Below are positions 1 through 7,131 of a stretch of 19,804 nucleotides of DNA, one piece after another. This stretch comes from DASUPK01 sp033856335. Its GTDB lineage: Bacteria; Actinomycetota; Thermoleophilia; Solirubrobacterales; 70-9. Each line of letters opens with the position of its first letter. Position 1 is the first letter of the stretch. The translations under genes were made by a program, and so were the position numbers. The stretch is taken from contig JAWVFG010000168.1 in NCBI GenBank assembly GCA_033856335.1, positions 1 to 19,804 of the forward strand, given 5' to 3'. The notes under the pieces were generated by a model. The model did no database searches. It had not been told where the DNA came from and was given only the letters and a program-made list of their open reading frames with translations.

Positions 1-595
1 GGTCCTTGACCTCGCTCGTATCGAGCGCGGCCTGCGGGTCGGGGGCGCTCTCGTCCTCGATCGTGTCGAGCAGGGAGACCTTGTCGCCCGAGGCGTCGGG
101 GGTCATCCAGAGCTCCTCGAGGGCGAGAATCGAGGAGTTGGAGATCTGCAGCAGCGCCTCCTGCAGCTCCTCCTCGCTCATCCCGAGGCGCTCGGAGAGT
201 TCCTCGTCGGTCGGGGCGCGGCCCAGCTCGTGCTCGAGCTTGGAGTTCGCCACCTCGATGTCGCGGGCGCGTGAGCGAACTGAGCGCGGGACCCAATCGA
301 GCGAGCGGAGCTCGTCGATGATCGCCCCACGGATCCGCTGCATCGCGAAGGTCTCGAAGCGGATCTGCCTGTCTGGCTCGAAGCGATCCATCGCCTCGAT
401 CAGCCCGATCATCCCGTAGGAGATCAGGTCGGCCTGGTCGACGTGCGAGGGCAGGCGGGCGCCGGTGCGGCCGGCGACGAACTTGACCAAGGGCGAGTAG
501 GCGACCACCAGCCTCTCTCGGGCGGTGGCATCTCCCCCCTCCTTGTACCTGCGCCAGAGCTCCCGGAGCTCGAACGCCTTTACCTCGGCTTCCAT
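1..595 (-). CDS. whiG: FliA/WhiG-family RNA polymerase sigma factor (3' end beyond window)
   Basis: Alternative sigma factor of the sigma-28 class, which directs RNA polymerase to a dedicated promoter set (motility for FliA, sporulation for WhiG in Streptomyces). Translating the minus strand from the ATG at 595 gives 198 residues before the window edge. Region 2 lies at about residues 25-105, including DLISYGMIGLIEAMDRF and the helix RFETFAMQRIRGAIIDELR. Region 3 follows at about 106-180, with GRAPTDEELSERLGMSEEEL. Region 4 (-35 recognition) would lie off the left edge. The start sits 30 nt after the xerC stop, with an AAAGG a few bases upstream, so the two genes are probably cotranscribed. 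xerC beside a WhiG-type sigma near dprA is a known actinobacterial arrangement. Whether the regulon is motility or development cannot be read here; fliA is the alternative name. Confidence 0.9.
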   Translation of the reverse strand, partial: MEAEVKAFELRELWRRYKEGGDATARERLVVAYSPLVKFVAGRTGARLPSHVDQADLISYGMIGLIEAMDRFEPDRQIRFETFAMQRIRGAIIDELRSLDWVPRSVRSRARDIEVANSKLEHELGRAPTDEELSERLGMSEEELQEALLQISNSSILALEELWMTPDASGDKVSLLDTIEDESAPDPQAALDTSEVKD

Positions 596-625
596 GGGCC
601 TTTCACCTGCACTTGGGCTGATTCC

Positions 626-1546
626 TCAAGCGCGAGGATGACTCCGAGCGTACTGGCTTTGCAGCCAGGATGGCTCGACTTGGGTGTAAACCTGCGTAGT
701 CGAGAGGCTGGCGTGACCGAGGAGCTCCTGAATGCTCCGCAGATCCGCGCCTCCCTCCAGCAGGTGGGTAGCGAACGAATGGCGCAGGGCGTGGGGCGAG
801 ACCCCGCCTTCGATCGACGCCTCGCGGACCCAGCGCTGCAGACGGCGACGCACGTCGGAGGGATGCAGCCGACGTCCGCTCTTTGAGACCAGAAGCGCAT
901 TTTCCGAACCCGCACCAACAAGAGCGCGTCGCCCGCGCTCCAGGTAACCGGTGAGGGCTGCCTGGGCGGGCTCTCCCATCGGCACCAGGCGGGTCTTTCC
1001 GCCCTTGCCCTCGATGCGAAGTCGCTCGCCGTCGAAGTCCGGTGAATGCATGTCGAGGTTGACGACCTCCTCGGCGCGCAGGCCGCACGAGTAGGCGAGC
1101 TCCAGCATCGCTCTATCGCGCATCTCGAGTGGGGTCCGCGTCGGGATTCGATCGAGCAGAGTCTGCATCTCCTCGCGGCTGAGTACGCGAGGAAGCTTCC
1201 GCTCGCGTTTCGGGGTGGCGACGAGGTCCGCGGGGTTGGCGCTGACCTCTCCGACACGCAGAAGCGCGCCGTAAAAGGCGCGGGCGGCGGCGAGCTTGCG
1301 CGCCACGCCGGCCTTCGAGATCCCACGCTCAGACAGAACGGCGGCGAAGCGACGAAGGTCGCGATGGTCGAGGGCGTCCGGAAACTGGCCCTTTGCGCTC
1401 GCCCACTGGGCGAGCTGGCCGACGTCGTTGGAATACGCCCGCCGGGTCGCCTCAGCGGCCGAGCGAGCCGATAGATCGCGATCGAAGATGCGGAGCGCGT
1501 CCTCCCAAGGGCGGCTCAGAGATGACTCTCGAGTCCCCTCGCTCAT
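626..1546 (-). CDS. xerC: Site-specific tyrosine recombinase XerC/XerD
   Basis: Tyrosine recombinase of 306 aa, the normal length for Xer proteins that resolve chromosome dimers at dif during division. The N-terminal SAM-like core-binding domain spans about residues 12-105 and the catalytic domain about 118-295. All catalytic residues are visible: Arg157 in SCGLRAEE, Lys181 in the beta-hairpin GKGGKTR, His252 and Arg255 in HALRHSF, His278 in LLGHASL, and the nucleophile Tyr287 in TTQVYTQV. The start is the ATG at 1546; no strong Shine-Dalgarno precedes it. The sigma-factor gene follows 30 nt downstream, and an L,D-transpeptidase gene ends 64 nt upstream on the same strand. Position next to a WhiG-type sigma and dprA favours a housekeeping Xer over an integrase, and no attachment site or phage genes are present. 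XerC and XerD cannot be separated from one copy. Confidence 0.93.
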   Translation of the reverse strand: MSEGTRESSLSRPWEDALRIFDRDLSARSAAEATRRAYSNDVGQLAQWASAKGQFPDALDHRDLRRFAAVLSERGISKAGVARKLAAARAFYGALLRVGEVSANPADLVATPKRERKLPRVLSREEMQTLLDRIPTRTPLEMRDRAMLELAYSCGLRAEEVVNLDMHSPDFDGERLRIEGKGGKTRLVPMGEPAQAALTGYLERGRRALVGAGSENALLVSKSGRRLHPSDVRRRLQRWVREASIEGGVSPHALRHSFATHLLEGGADLRSIQELLGHASLSTTQVYTQVEPSWLQSQYARSHPRA

Positions 1547-1579
1547 GTAGATAACTTCGCCGCGCGACGCCCAAGCCCT

Positions 1580-1602
1580 CCGCTGGACGGCTTCGCCAGT
1601 GG
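1580..1602 (-). terminator. Weak hairpin between L,D-transpeptidase and xerC
   Basis: The arms CCGCTGG (1580-1586) and CCAGTGG (1596-1602) pair with one mismatch around a 9-nt loop, and a nested GGC/GCC is also possible. It begins 8 nt after the L,D-transpeptidase stop on the minus strand. No T-tract follows, so at most it is a weak or attenuating terminator. Confidence 0.3.
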
Positions 1603-1610
1603 CTACGCCG

Positions 1611-2654
1611 CTATTGGATGTAGACCGGGTCGCCGACCTGGACGCGGTCGTAGAGGTCGATCACGTCGGGGATCGCCATCCGCACGCATCCGTGGGAGAA
1701 CGCGTGGCCCAGCGAGGAGGTCTCGTCGGTGCCGTGGATCCCGGCCCCGTTGAAGATGCCCATCCAGCGTGCCTTCAGCGGGTCCGCGGGTCCCGGCGGA
1801 ATCGTCTGTCCCGCGAGCGAGCCGGCCCAGGCCGAGTTCGGCACGTGCCATGAAGGATCGACCTGCTTGTCCTGGATGTGGTAGAGCCCTGCCGGGGTCT
1901 CGAGGCCCTGCTGCCCCACCGCGACCGTGTACTCCTTCTTCAACTTCAGGTTCTGGAAGAAGCGGAGCGTGAAACTGGAGCGGTCGATCGTGATGTAGCG
2001 CGGATAGGCCTTGGCGACGTCCTTCTTGTTGATCTCGGGCTTCGTCTTTCTGACCACGGCCGCCACGGTCGCGTTGCGCCCCGGCGAGCGAGCCGCGTCG
2101 TTGATCTGCTGCGTCATCTGCGCCTGGTCCACGGCGATGCCCGGGTGGCCGGACTCGGGCCGCAACGTGTCGCCTCCGGCGGTCGGCGTGATGGTGGCGT
2201 TGACCGGGTCGACGTCGATCTGGTCGGCGAGCTGGTGGACGAAGTCCTTGACCGCGGATTCGTCGTAGCCGACGCGCGGCTGTAGGTCGACGCTCACGTC
2301 GCCGCCGGTCGCATAGCGGGAGACGCGATCCAGGATGTTGCCTTGGCGGCTGCGGTCGATCGCCTCCTGCACCATGCCGTTGATGTCGGCGCTCTCGTGG
2401 AGGCGCTGTGGGCTGAGGGTGTAGTCCTTGCCGTCGTAGCTGACCACGACGGGCTGCCTGAGGGGGGCGACGACCTGCCGTTTGATGATCTTGCGGGCGG
2501 AGTTCGCGTCCCGGCCGCCTACGTCGACGCCGCCGACCTTGACCCCGGGCGCGATCTGGTCCTTCTGGGCATCGTCGTATGCCCACACGCCGACGGCGAG
2601 CAGCAATCCCATCGCGACCAGGGCCACCAAGGCGATCAGAACTTTCTGAGGCAT
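1611..2654 (-). CDS. Membrane-anchored L,D-transpeptidase (YkuD) with VanW-type peptidoglycan-binding domain
   Basis: Cell-wall enzyme of 347 aa expected to form 3-3 peptidoglycan cross-links or attach proteins outside the membrane. One transmembrane segment or uncleaved signal anchor lies at residues 4-26. Residues about 34-110 (IAPGVKVGGVDVGG, then LSPQRLHESADI) match the PG_binding_4 module that often precedes YkuD or VanW domains; a second similar block may span 125-205. The YkuD catalytic domain is about 217-346, with IHGTDETSSLGHAFSHGC holding His307, His321 and the nucleophile Cys323 in SHGCVRM. The ATG at 2654 is chosen because the hydrophobic segment begins right after it. The frame stays open upstream, but third-position GC there drops to roughly 70%, well below the gene body. 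Divergent from the folate-like gene, sharing a 200-nt regulatory region. Low-molecular-weight specificity cannot be told. Confidence 0.92.
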   Translation of the reverse strand: MPQKVLIALVALVAMGLLLAVGVWAYDDAQKDQIAPGVKVGGVDVGGRDANSARKIIKRQVVAPLRQPVVVSYDGKDYTLSPQRLHESADINGMVQEAIDRSRQGNILDRVSRYATGGDVSVDLQPRVGYDESAVKDFVHQLADQIDVDPVNATITPTAGGDTLRPESGHPGIAVDQAQMTQQINDAARSPGRNATVAAVVRKTKPEINKKDVAKAYPRYITIDRSSFTLRFFQNLKLKKEYTVAVGQQGLETPAGLYHIQDKQVDPSWHVPNSAWAGSLAGQTIPPGPADPLKARWMGIFNGAGIHGTDETSSLGHAFSHGCVRMAIPDVIDLYDRVQVGDPVYIQ

Positions 2655-2855
2655 TTTCAGTTTTGCGCGCACTTGGGCGTTCTGAATCAGCTTTCCCCCT
2701 CTGCGCGATTCTACGTTCCCTCCCCGGACGCTCCCTGTCTGGGCATGTTTCGCAACGGTCGTTGCGGGTACCGGCGCGCAGCGCAGCCGCTCCACATGCG
2801 GCGGCTCTCCCTCCTTAGGATGCCCCCCCATGTCGCCGACTCCCATCCGGGCCTG
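2655..2855. promoter_or_regulatory. Divergent intergenic region with candidate operator and promoter element
   Basis: This 200-nt region separates the divergent L,D-transpeptidase and folate-like genes. It holds a 16-bp dyad at 2751-2766 with 7-bp arms (CGCAACG, GT, CGTTGCG), a possible operator. A minus-strand TAGAAT at 2708-2713 resembles a -10 box about 54 nt before the transpeptidase ATG; no convincing -35 is seen. A plus-strand TAGGAT at 2816-2821 is a weaker -10 candidate for the other operon. Third-position GC is lower here than in flanking genes, consistent with non-coding DNA. Confidence 0.4.
2751..2766. promoter_or_regulatory. 16-bp perfect dyad, candidate operator
   Basis: CGCAACG and CGTTGCG are perfect inverted repeats around a 2-bp centre, in the middle of the divergent promoter region. 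Size and placement fit a dimeric repressor such as a TetR- or GntR-family protein. No such regulator gene lies in the window, so this is inference. Confidence 0.35.
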
Positions 2856-3569
2856 ATGCGGACCAAGGACCAGGTTCGCCGGGACGTCTGGAAGGCCATG
2901 GATCGCGAGGGCGTGTCCCGCTTTCCGGGCGCCGAGGGCAGGATTCCCAATTTCGCCGGAGCAAAGCTCGCGGCCGAGAAGCTGGCGGGCCATCGCCTCT
3001 GGAAGCGAGCTCAGGTGATCAAGGTCAACCCGGACTCGCCCCAGACCCCTGCCCGGCGCGCGGCGCTCGAGGAGGGGAAGACGCTGATCATGGCCGTGCC
3101 GAGGCTGCGCGATGCGCATCCCTTTCGCCTGCTCGATCCCCGCAAGTTCTCCGCCAAGCAGGTTCGAGAGGCCGCGACGATCAAGGGGGCGATGAAGCAC
3201 GGACGGGTGGTGTCAGAGGAGGACCTCCCGGACATCGACTTCGTCCTCTGCGGCTCGGTGGCGGTCAACCTGAGCGGCGCCCGGGTCGGCAAGGGCGGAG
3301 GATTCTCCGACCTCGAGTACGGGCTCCTGATCCACGCCGGCAAGATCGACGACCACACGACCGTCGCCACGACGGTCCACCCCATCCAGATCCTGCGCGA
3401 GCACCTGCAGACGACCGCCCACGACCTGCCGGTCGATCTGGTCGCGACGCCGCGCGCCGTCATCGACGTGGAGCGCCAGTACCCGCGGCCACGCGGGATC
3501 CTCTGGGATCATCTGCAGCCGCCCCAGATACGTGAGATCCCGATCCTGGAGCGGATGGGCTACGCATGA
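2856..3569 (+). CDS. 5-formyltetrahydrofolate cyclo-ligase-like protein (COG0212, MTHFSD-like)
   Basis: Paralogue of 5-formyltetrahydrofolate cyclo-ligase, about 237 aa. The signature near residues 141-154 is GARVGKGGGFSDLE, where true cyclo-ligases have a G-x-G-x-G-Y-Y-D-R type loop. The change to F-S-D-L-E, followed by YGLL, is the pattern I associate with the MTHFSD-like branch. The N-terminus (TKDQVRRDVWKAMDREGV, then RFP and RIPNF) also fits that branch. From memory, comparative genomics has tied a cyclo-ligase paralogue family to thiamin metabolism; the reaction is unknown. An upstream in-frame ATG at 2820 is possible, but conserved similarity begins near the ATG at 2856. Neither has a Shine-Dalgarno. 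It ends in ATGA with the next gene (4-nt overlap), so the two are translationally coupled. Confidence 0.85.
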   Translation: MRTKDQVRRDVWKAMDREGVSRFPGAEGRIPNFAGAKLAAEKLAGHRLWKRAQVIKVNPDSPQTPARRAALEEGKTLIMAVPRLRDAHPFRLLDPRKFSAKQVREAATIKGAMKHGRVVSEEDLPDIDFVLCGSVAVNLSGARVGKGGGFSDLEYGLLIHAGKIDDHTTVATTVHPIQILREHLQTTAHDLPVDLVATPRAVIDVERQYPRPRGILWDHLQPPQIREIPILERMGYA

Positions 3570-4618
3570 GCTCCCGAGAACAAGTGGCGTTCGCCGAAGA
3601 GCGGGACCCGAGCGATTCCGCACAACGCCCCCTGCGCGACGAGCTGCGCCGGATCGCCTCCGATACGGCCTTCGCCTTCAAGCTCGCCAGGGGCCGGATC
3701 GAGCTGCCGCCGGCGACTCCCTCCGACGGGCCCGATCCGTATGGAAACCCGGACCCCGAGTGGCTGCGAATCGATTGGCGCGAGCACCGGCGTCAGGTCG
3801 ACGTCGTCGGGGCGCACGTCAACTACGTCGAGATGGGAGAAGGCCCGGCCCTCCTCCTGGTCCACGGCCTGTCGGGCGCCTGGCAGAACTGGCTCGAGAA
3901 CATCCCCTCCTTTGCGCGCAGCCACCGGGTGGTCGCTCTCGATCTGCCCGGCTTTGGCTCCAGCCCGATGCCTCCCTGGGAGATCTCCATTCCGGCCTAC
4001 GGGCGGTTCCTCCGCGACTTCTGCGAGCGGGTGGGAATCGGCCGCTGCTCGCTGGTGGGCAACTCGATGGGCGGCTTCATCGCGACCGAGGTGGCGATCA
4101 CCGACCCGGAGCGCGTGGACGACCTGGTCCTGGTCTCCGCCGCCGGGATCACCTGGGCCCGGGCCCGTCGCGAGCCGGCCGAGGCGCTCGCGCGGGTCGG
4201 GCGAGCGGCGGCTCCGTTTGCCCTCAAGCTGCAGACCTCCGGCATCCGCCGGCCCGGCCTGCGCAAGGCCGCCTTCAGCGGGGTCTTCCACGACCCGCTG
4301 TCCCTCCGCCGCGAGATGCTCTGGGAGAACTTCGTCCCCGCGATGAAGAGCCCCGGCTACTTCGACGCGATGACCAATCTGGTCGGTTACGACATCCGTG
4401 ACCGGTTGGAGGAGATCGGCGTCCCGACGCTGATCGTCTGGGGCCGCAACGACCGGGTCGTCCCGGTCCCCGCCGCCTTCTCATACAAGAAGCGGATCGG
4501 CGACAACGCCGAGCTCGTGATCTTCGACGAGTGCGGCCACGTGCCGCAGATCGAGCGGCCGGTGCGCTTCAACCGGGTCGTCGAGGAGTTCCTCAAGCGG
4601 GCCGGAACGCTGGACTGA
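3566..4618 (+). CDS. Alpha/beta-fold hydrolase
   Basis: Alpha/beta hydrolase of 350 aa. The oxyanion HGLSG is at residues 100-104, the nucleophile elbow GNSMGG places Ser167, the acid is probably Asp296 in WGRNDRVVP, and the catalytic His325 is in CGHVPQIERP. The hydrolase core spans about 80-345. A charged N-terminal extension of about 75 residues has no recognisable domain, and there is no signal peptide, so it should be cytoplasmic. Residues about 195-265 form the lid, which normally sets substrate range. It overlaps the cyclo-ligase-like gene by 4 nt, so a shared pathway is likely. Substrate is unknown: esterase, C-C bond hydrolase and haloperoxidase-like activities all occur in this superfamily. 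It converges on ilvD with a 28-nt gap. Confidence 0.88.
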   Translation: MSSREQVAFAEERDPSDSAQRPLRDELRRIASDTAFAFKLARGRIELPPATPSDGPDPYGNPDPEWLRIDWREHRRQVDVVGAHVNYVEMGEGPALLLVHGLSGAWQNWLENIPSFARSHRVVALDLPGFGSSPMPPWEISIPAYGRFLRDFCERVGIGRCSLVGNSMGGFIATEVAITDPERVDDLVLVSAAGITWARARREPAEALARVGRAAAPFALKLQTSGIRRPGLRKAAFSGVFHDPLSLRREMLWENFVPAMKSPGYFDAMTNLVGYDIRDRLEEIGVPTLIVWGRNDRVVPVPAAFSYKKRIGDNAELVIFDECGHVPQIERPVRFNRVVEEFLKRAGTLD

Positions 4619-4646
4619 TGCGAGGGCGCGCCGCAGACGCGACCCG

Positions 4647-6308
4647 TTATGAGGTTATTGCGCCCTGAGAGGCGCTCGAGACCGAGGCTGCGTACTTGGC
4701 CATCACGCCGCGCTTGTAGTGCGGCTCGGGCGGTTCGTAGGCCGCCACCCTCTTCGCGATCTCGTCGTCTGTGAGGTCGACGTCGAGCCGGCGCGTGTCG
4801 ATGTCCAAGGTGATCTGGTCGCCGTCCTGGACGGCGGCGATCGGGCCGCCGCGGATCGCCTCCGGGGCGACGTGCCCGGCCATCAGGCCGTGGGTCGCTC
4901 CCGAGAAACGGCCGTCGGTGAGCAGCGCCACCTGGTCGCCGATCCCCTCCCCGACCAAGGCGGCCGTGACCTGGAGCATCTCCCGCATCCCGGGGCCGCC
5001 GGACGGGCCCTCGTTGCGGATCACGACGACGTCGCCCGGCTTGATCCCCTGCTGCTCGACAACGGCGAAGCACTCCTCCTCGGAGCCGAAAACCCGCGCC
5101 GGACCGGTGTGTTTGCGGCGCTCCTCCCCTGCGACCTTCACCACACAGCCCTCGGGCGCCAGGTTGCCGCGGAGGATCACGAGGCCGCCGGTCGGCTTGA
5201 GCGGATCGGATAGCGGGCGGACGACCTGCTGGGCGGGCGTCTCCTGGGTGGCGTCTGCCTCCTCGCCGATCGTCTTGCCGGTGACGGTGATCGCATCGCG
5301 GTGCAGAACGCCGGCCTCGTCCAGCCGCTTCGCCAGCACGCCCACGCCGCCCGCCTCGTAGAGGTCCTTGGCGACGAAGCGCCCGCCCGGCTTCAGGTCG
5401 CCGAGCAGAGGGGTGAGCTCGGAGATCCGGTCGAAATCGTCGATGGTCAGCTCGATGCCGGCCTCGTTGGCGACCGCGAGCAGGTGCAGCACGCCATTGG
5501 TGGAGCCGCCCGACATCGCGACGGTGGCGATCGCGTTCTCGATCGAGTCCTTGGTGATGATCTGGCTCGGGCGCAGGTCATCCTCGAGAACCTTCATCAC
5601 GAGCTCGCCACAGTCGCGCGCCACCTGCTCGCGCGCTCCCGCGACGGCCGGCACCATCCCGGAGCCCATCGGCGTCATCCCCATCACTTCGAAGGCGCAG
5701 GCCATCGTGTTGGCGGTGAACTGCGCGCCGCAGGCGCCCGCGCCCGGGCTCGCGCAGCCCTCCAGCTCGTAGAGCTCGTCGTCCGACATCTCGCCGGTGG
5801 CGTGCTTGCCGATCGCCTCGAAGACGTCCTGGATCGTCACGTCCTGGCCTCGCCAGCGGCCCGGCAGGATGGAGCCGCCGTAGAGCATCAGCGAGGGGAC
5901 GTCGAGGCGAGCCAGCGCCATCACGCATCCCGGGATGGTCTTGTCGCAGCCGGAGAGGGCGATCACGGCGTCGAACTGGTAGCCGCGCGCCGTCAGCTCG
6001 ATCGAGTCGGCGATCACCTCGCGGCTGACGAGGGAGGTCTTCATCCCCTCGGTGCCCATCGTGATCCCGTCGGAGATCGCGATCGAGTTGAACTCGAGGG
6101 GAGTGCCCCCGGCCGCACGGACGCCCTCCTTGACGTGCTCGGCGAGGCCGCGGAGGTGGAAGTTGCAGGGCATCGCCTCGATCCAGGTGTTGGCGATCCC
6201 GACGGTCGGGCGCTGCAGGTCGTCGTCGTCGAAGCCGATCCCCTTCATGTAGGCGCGCGCGAAGGCGCGCTCGGGCCCGTCGAAGACGACGCTCGAGCGG
6301 GTGCGCAT
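4647..6308 (-). CDS. ilvD: Dihydroxy-acid dehydratase
   Basis: Dehydrates 2,3-dihydroxy-3-methylbutanoate and its methylpentanoate homologue to the 2-oxo acids, the penultimate step to valine and isoleucine. The protein is 553 aa, normal for the family. Three iron-sulfur ligand cysteines are seen: Cys48 in PCNFHLRGL, Cys121 in SGCDKTIPGC and Cys193 in GACGAQFTANTM. The second family signature, TDGRFSGATHGLMAGHVAPE, is intact near the C-terminus. The ATG at 6308 is preferred because AAAGGGA sits 6 nt upstream, overlapping the stop of the preceding small gene. The in-frame ATG at 6332 would overlap that gene by 13 nt. No other ilv or leu genes are nearby, so it is separated from the rest of its pathway. 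It may be cotranscribed with the two small unknown genes upstream. Confidence 0.97.
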   Translation of the reverse strand: MRTRSSVVFDGPERAFARAYMKGIGFDDDDLQRPTVGIANTWIEAMPCNFHLRGLAEHVKEGVRAAGGTPLEFNSIAISDGITMGTEGMKTSLVSREVIADSIELTARGYQFDAVIALSGCDKTIPGCVMALARLDVPSLMLYGGSILPGRWRGQDVTIQDVFEAIGKHATGEMSDDELYELEGCASPGAGACGAQFTANTMACAFEVMGMTPMGSGMVPAVAGAREQVARDCGELVMKVLEDDLRPSQIITKDSIENAIATVAMSGGSTNGVLHLLAVANEAGIELTIDDFDRISELTPLLGDLKPGGRFVAKDLYEAGGVGVLAKRLDEAGVLHRDAITVTGKTIGEEADATQETPAQQVVRPLSDPLKPTGGLVILRGNLAPEGCVVKVAGEERRKHTGPARVFGSEEECFAVVEQQGIKPGDVVVIRNEGPSGGPGMREMLQVTAALVGEGIGDQVALLTDGRFSGATHGLMAGHVAPEAIRGGPIAAVQDGDQITLDIDTRRLDVDLTDDEIAKRVAAYEPPEPHYKRGVMAKYAASVSSASQGAITS

Positions 6309-6314
6309 GCCGTT

Positions 6315-6321
6315 TCCCTTT
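6315..6321 (-). promoter_or_regulatory. ilvD: Shine-Dalgarno that decides the ilvD start
   Basis: AAAGGGA on the minus strand lies 6 nt before the ATG at 6308 and overlaps the TAA of the upstream gene (6320-6322). This favours the shorter ilvD and implies translational coupling. Confidence 0.6.
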
Positions 6322-6736
6322 ACGGTCGCCATTGCCTCACCGCGGCCAGGTCTCGCCGCACCATCGCCGGGTCGAGCTGGCGGCCCAGCGGATGGACGTT
6401 GGCGGTGCCGATCAGCTCGTGCTCGTCGGCTTGGAGGGCCATCCACTTGGCGAGCACGTCGTCAGCGTCCGGGAGCCTCTCCCCCGCCTCGGGGTCCGAG
6501 CCGTCTCTGAAGCGGACGCAGTACTCGCTGAGCAGCTCGCCGGTCCCGGCGTCGTAGGCGACGAGTGGGCGGTGCGGATAGATCAGGTAGCCGTAGTCGC
6601 GATGCTCGACGGAGAGCAGGCCGAAGCGCTCGTACATCTCGAGGGCGGCGTCCCCCGCCGTCGAGCGCAGCAGCTCGCGCGCCCGCTCCTCTGCCCGGCG
6701 CTCGCGCGCCGCGTTCCTCACGTATCGGCGCCGCAT
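6320..6736 (-). CDS. Uncharacterised 138-aa protein, partner of the upstream Gly-Gly protein
   Basis: I cannot name a function. The protein has 138 residues. Residues 1-27 are very rich in Arg, Glu and Ala (helical, possibly coiled coil). A mixed region follows with DYGYLIYPHRPLVAYDAGTG and the segment LLSEYCVRF, then a helical stretch LPDADDVLAKWMALQADEHELIGTAN. From memory it resembles small uncharacterised proteins with the pattern ARxLL, a Tyr-rich beta section, then LPxxDxxLAxxxxLxxDE; this was not searched. No signal peptide or membrane segment is seen. Its ATG overlaps the stop of the 81-aa gene as TGATG, so the two are translationally coupled. Its TAA is 11 nt before ilvD. Third-position GC is high and matches neighbouring genes, supporting real coding. 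Confidence 0.75.
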   Translation of the reverse strand: MRRRYVRNAARERRAEERARELLRSTAGDAALEMYERFGLLSVEHRDYGYLIYPHRPLVAYDAGTGELLSEYCVRFRDGSDPEAGERLPDADDVLAKWMALQADEHELIGTANVHPLGRQLDPAMVRRDLAAVRQWRP

Positions 6737-6981
6737 CAGCCGCCGGCCGCCTGGGGGAAGAAGATCACGCGCTCGGCCGCTGCCGGGATCTCCGAGAAGT
6801 CGCGAACCATGGTCGCCTCGCGACTCCCGCCCGGGCCCTCGTGCGGCACCGCCGCCCACATGCCCAGATCGAGCTGGCGGCGGAACTCGCGGACAAGGCG
6901 CTCCTCGTCCTCGGCCACAGCCGGATCGCCCTCTGCGAGCAGAACGTCGCCCTTACCGGGAGTCATCCGAAGCAGCTTCAT
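6736..6981 (-). CDS. Uncharacterised 81-aa protein ending in Gly-Gly
   Basis: Small protein of unknown function beginning MKLLRMTPGKGDVLLAEGDP and ending PQAAGG. The layout suggests a beta-strand start, a helix (EERLVREFRRQLDLG), a short strand (WAAVP) and a final strand (ERVIFFP) before the terminal Gly-Gly. That order and tail resemble small ubiquitin-like or sulfur-carrier folds, but this is shape-matching only; no E1-like, JAB or protease gene lies nearby. The start at 6981 is chosen because MKLLRM begins the conserved-looking part; an ATG at 7005 is also in frame. Neither has a clear Shine-Dalgarno. It is coupled to the next gene by TGATG and lies just downstream of the 107-bp palindrome. 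Confidence 0.65.
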   Translation of the reverse strand: MKLLRMTPGKGDVLLAEGDPAVAEDEERLVREFRRQLDLGMWAAVPHEGPGGSREATMVRDFSEIPAAAERVIFFPQAAGG

Positions 6982-7024
6982 GTACCGATTATGCCCTGCG
7001 GCCATTCGCGGGACGGCCGCCAGG

Positions 7025-7131
7025 AAATGACGGGGCCCAGGCGGCGCCAGTCAAGGACGCAGGGAGGCCGAATAGCAGAGCTATTCGAGCGACTGAGGAC
7101 GCCGCCTGGCGGCGAGCTGGGACCGTCATTT
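7025..7131. repeat. 107-bp imperfect palindrome straddling the thiD stop codon
   Basis: The two halves are exactly symmetric about 7078. The outer 9 bp are perfect (AAATGACGG at 7025-7033, CCGTCATTT at 7123-7131). A middle block, 7042-7052 against 7104-7114, pairs with only two mismatches. The inner arms GAATAGC (7070-7076) and GCTATTC (7080-7086) are perfect around an AGA loop. The outer right arm contains the thiD stop (TGA, 7128-7126). It could be a terminator-like hairpin or a small palindromic mobile repeat. No T-tract is seen. Confidence 0.7.

Noticed and set aside
626..1546. xerC as an integrase of a mobile element
   Set aside because: The gene lies in a conserved block beside a sigma factor, with no tRNA, attachment repeats or phage genes nearby.
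2655..3200. Upstream extension of the L,D-transpeptidase to 394-529 residues
   Set aside because: The frame is open, but third-position GC falls to about 70% and the hydrophobic anchor begins right after the ATG at 2654; the far part is antisense to the folate-like gene.
4623..4666. Convergent terminator between the hydrolase and ilvD
   Set aside because: AGGGCGC and GCGCCCT pair, but the loop is 30 nt, one arm lies inside ilvD and there is no T-tract.
6309..6332. ilvD start at the ATG at 6332
   Set aside because: It would overlap the upstream gene by 13 nt; the ATG at 6308 has an AAAGGGA at 6-nt spacing and no overlap.
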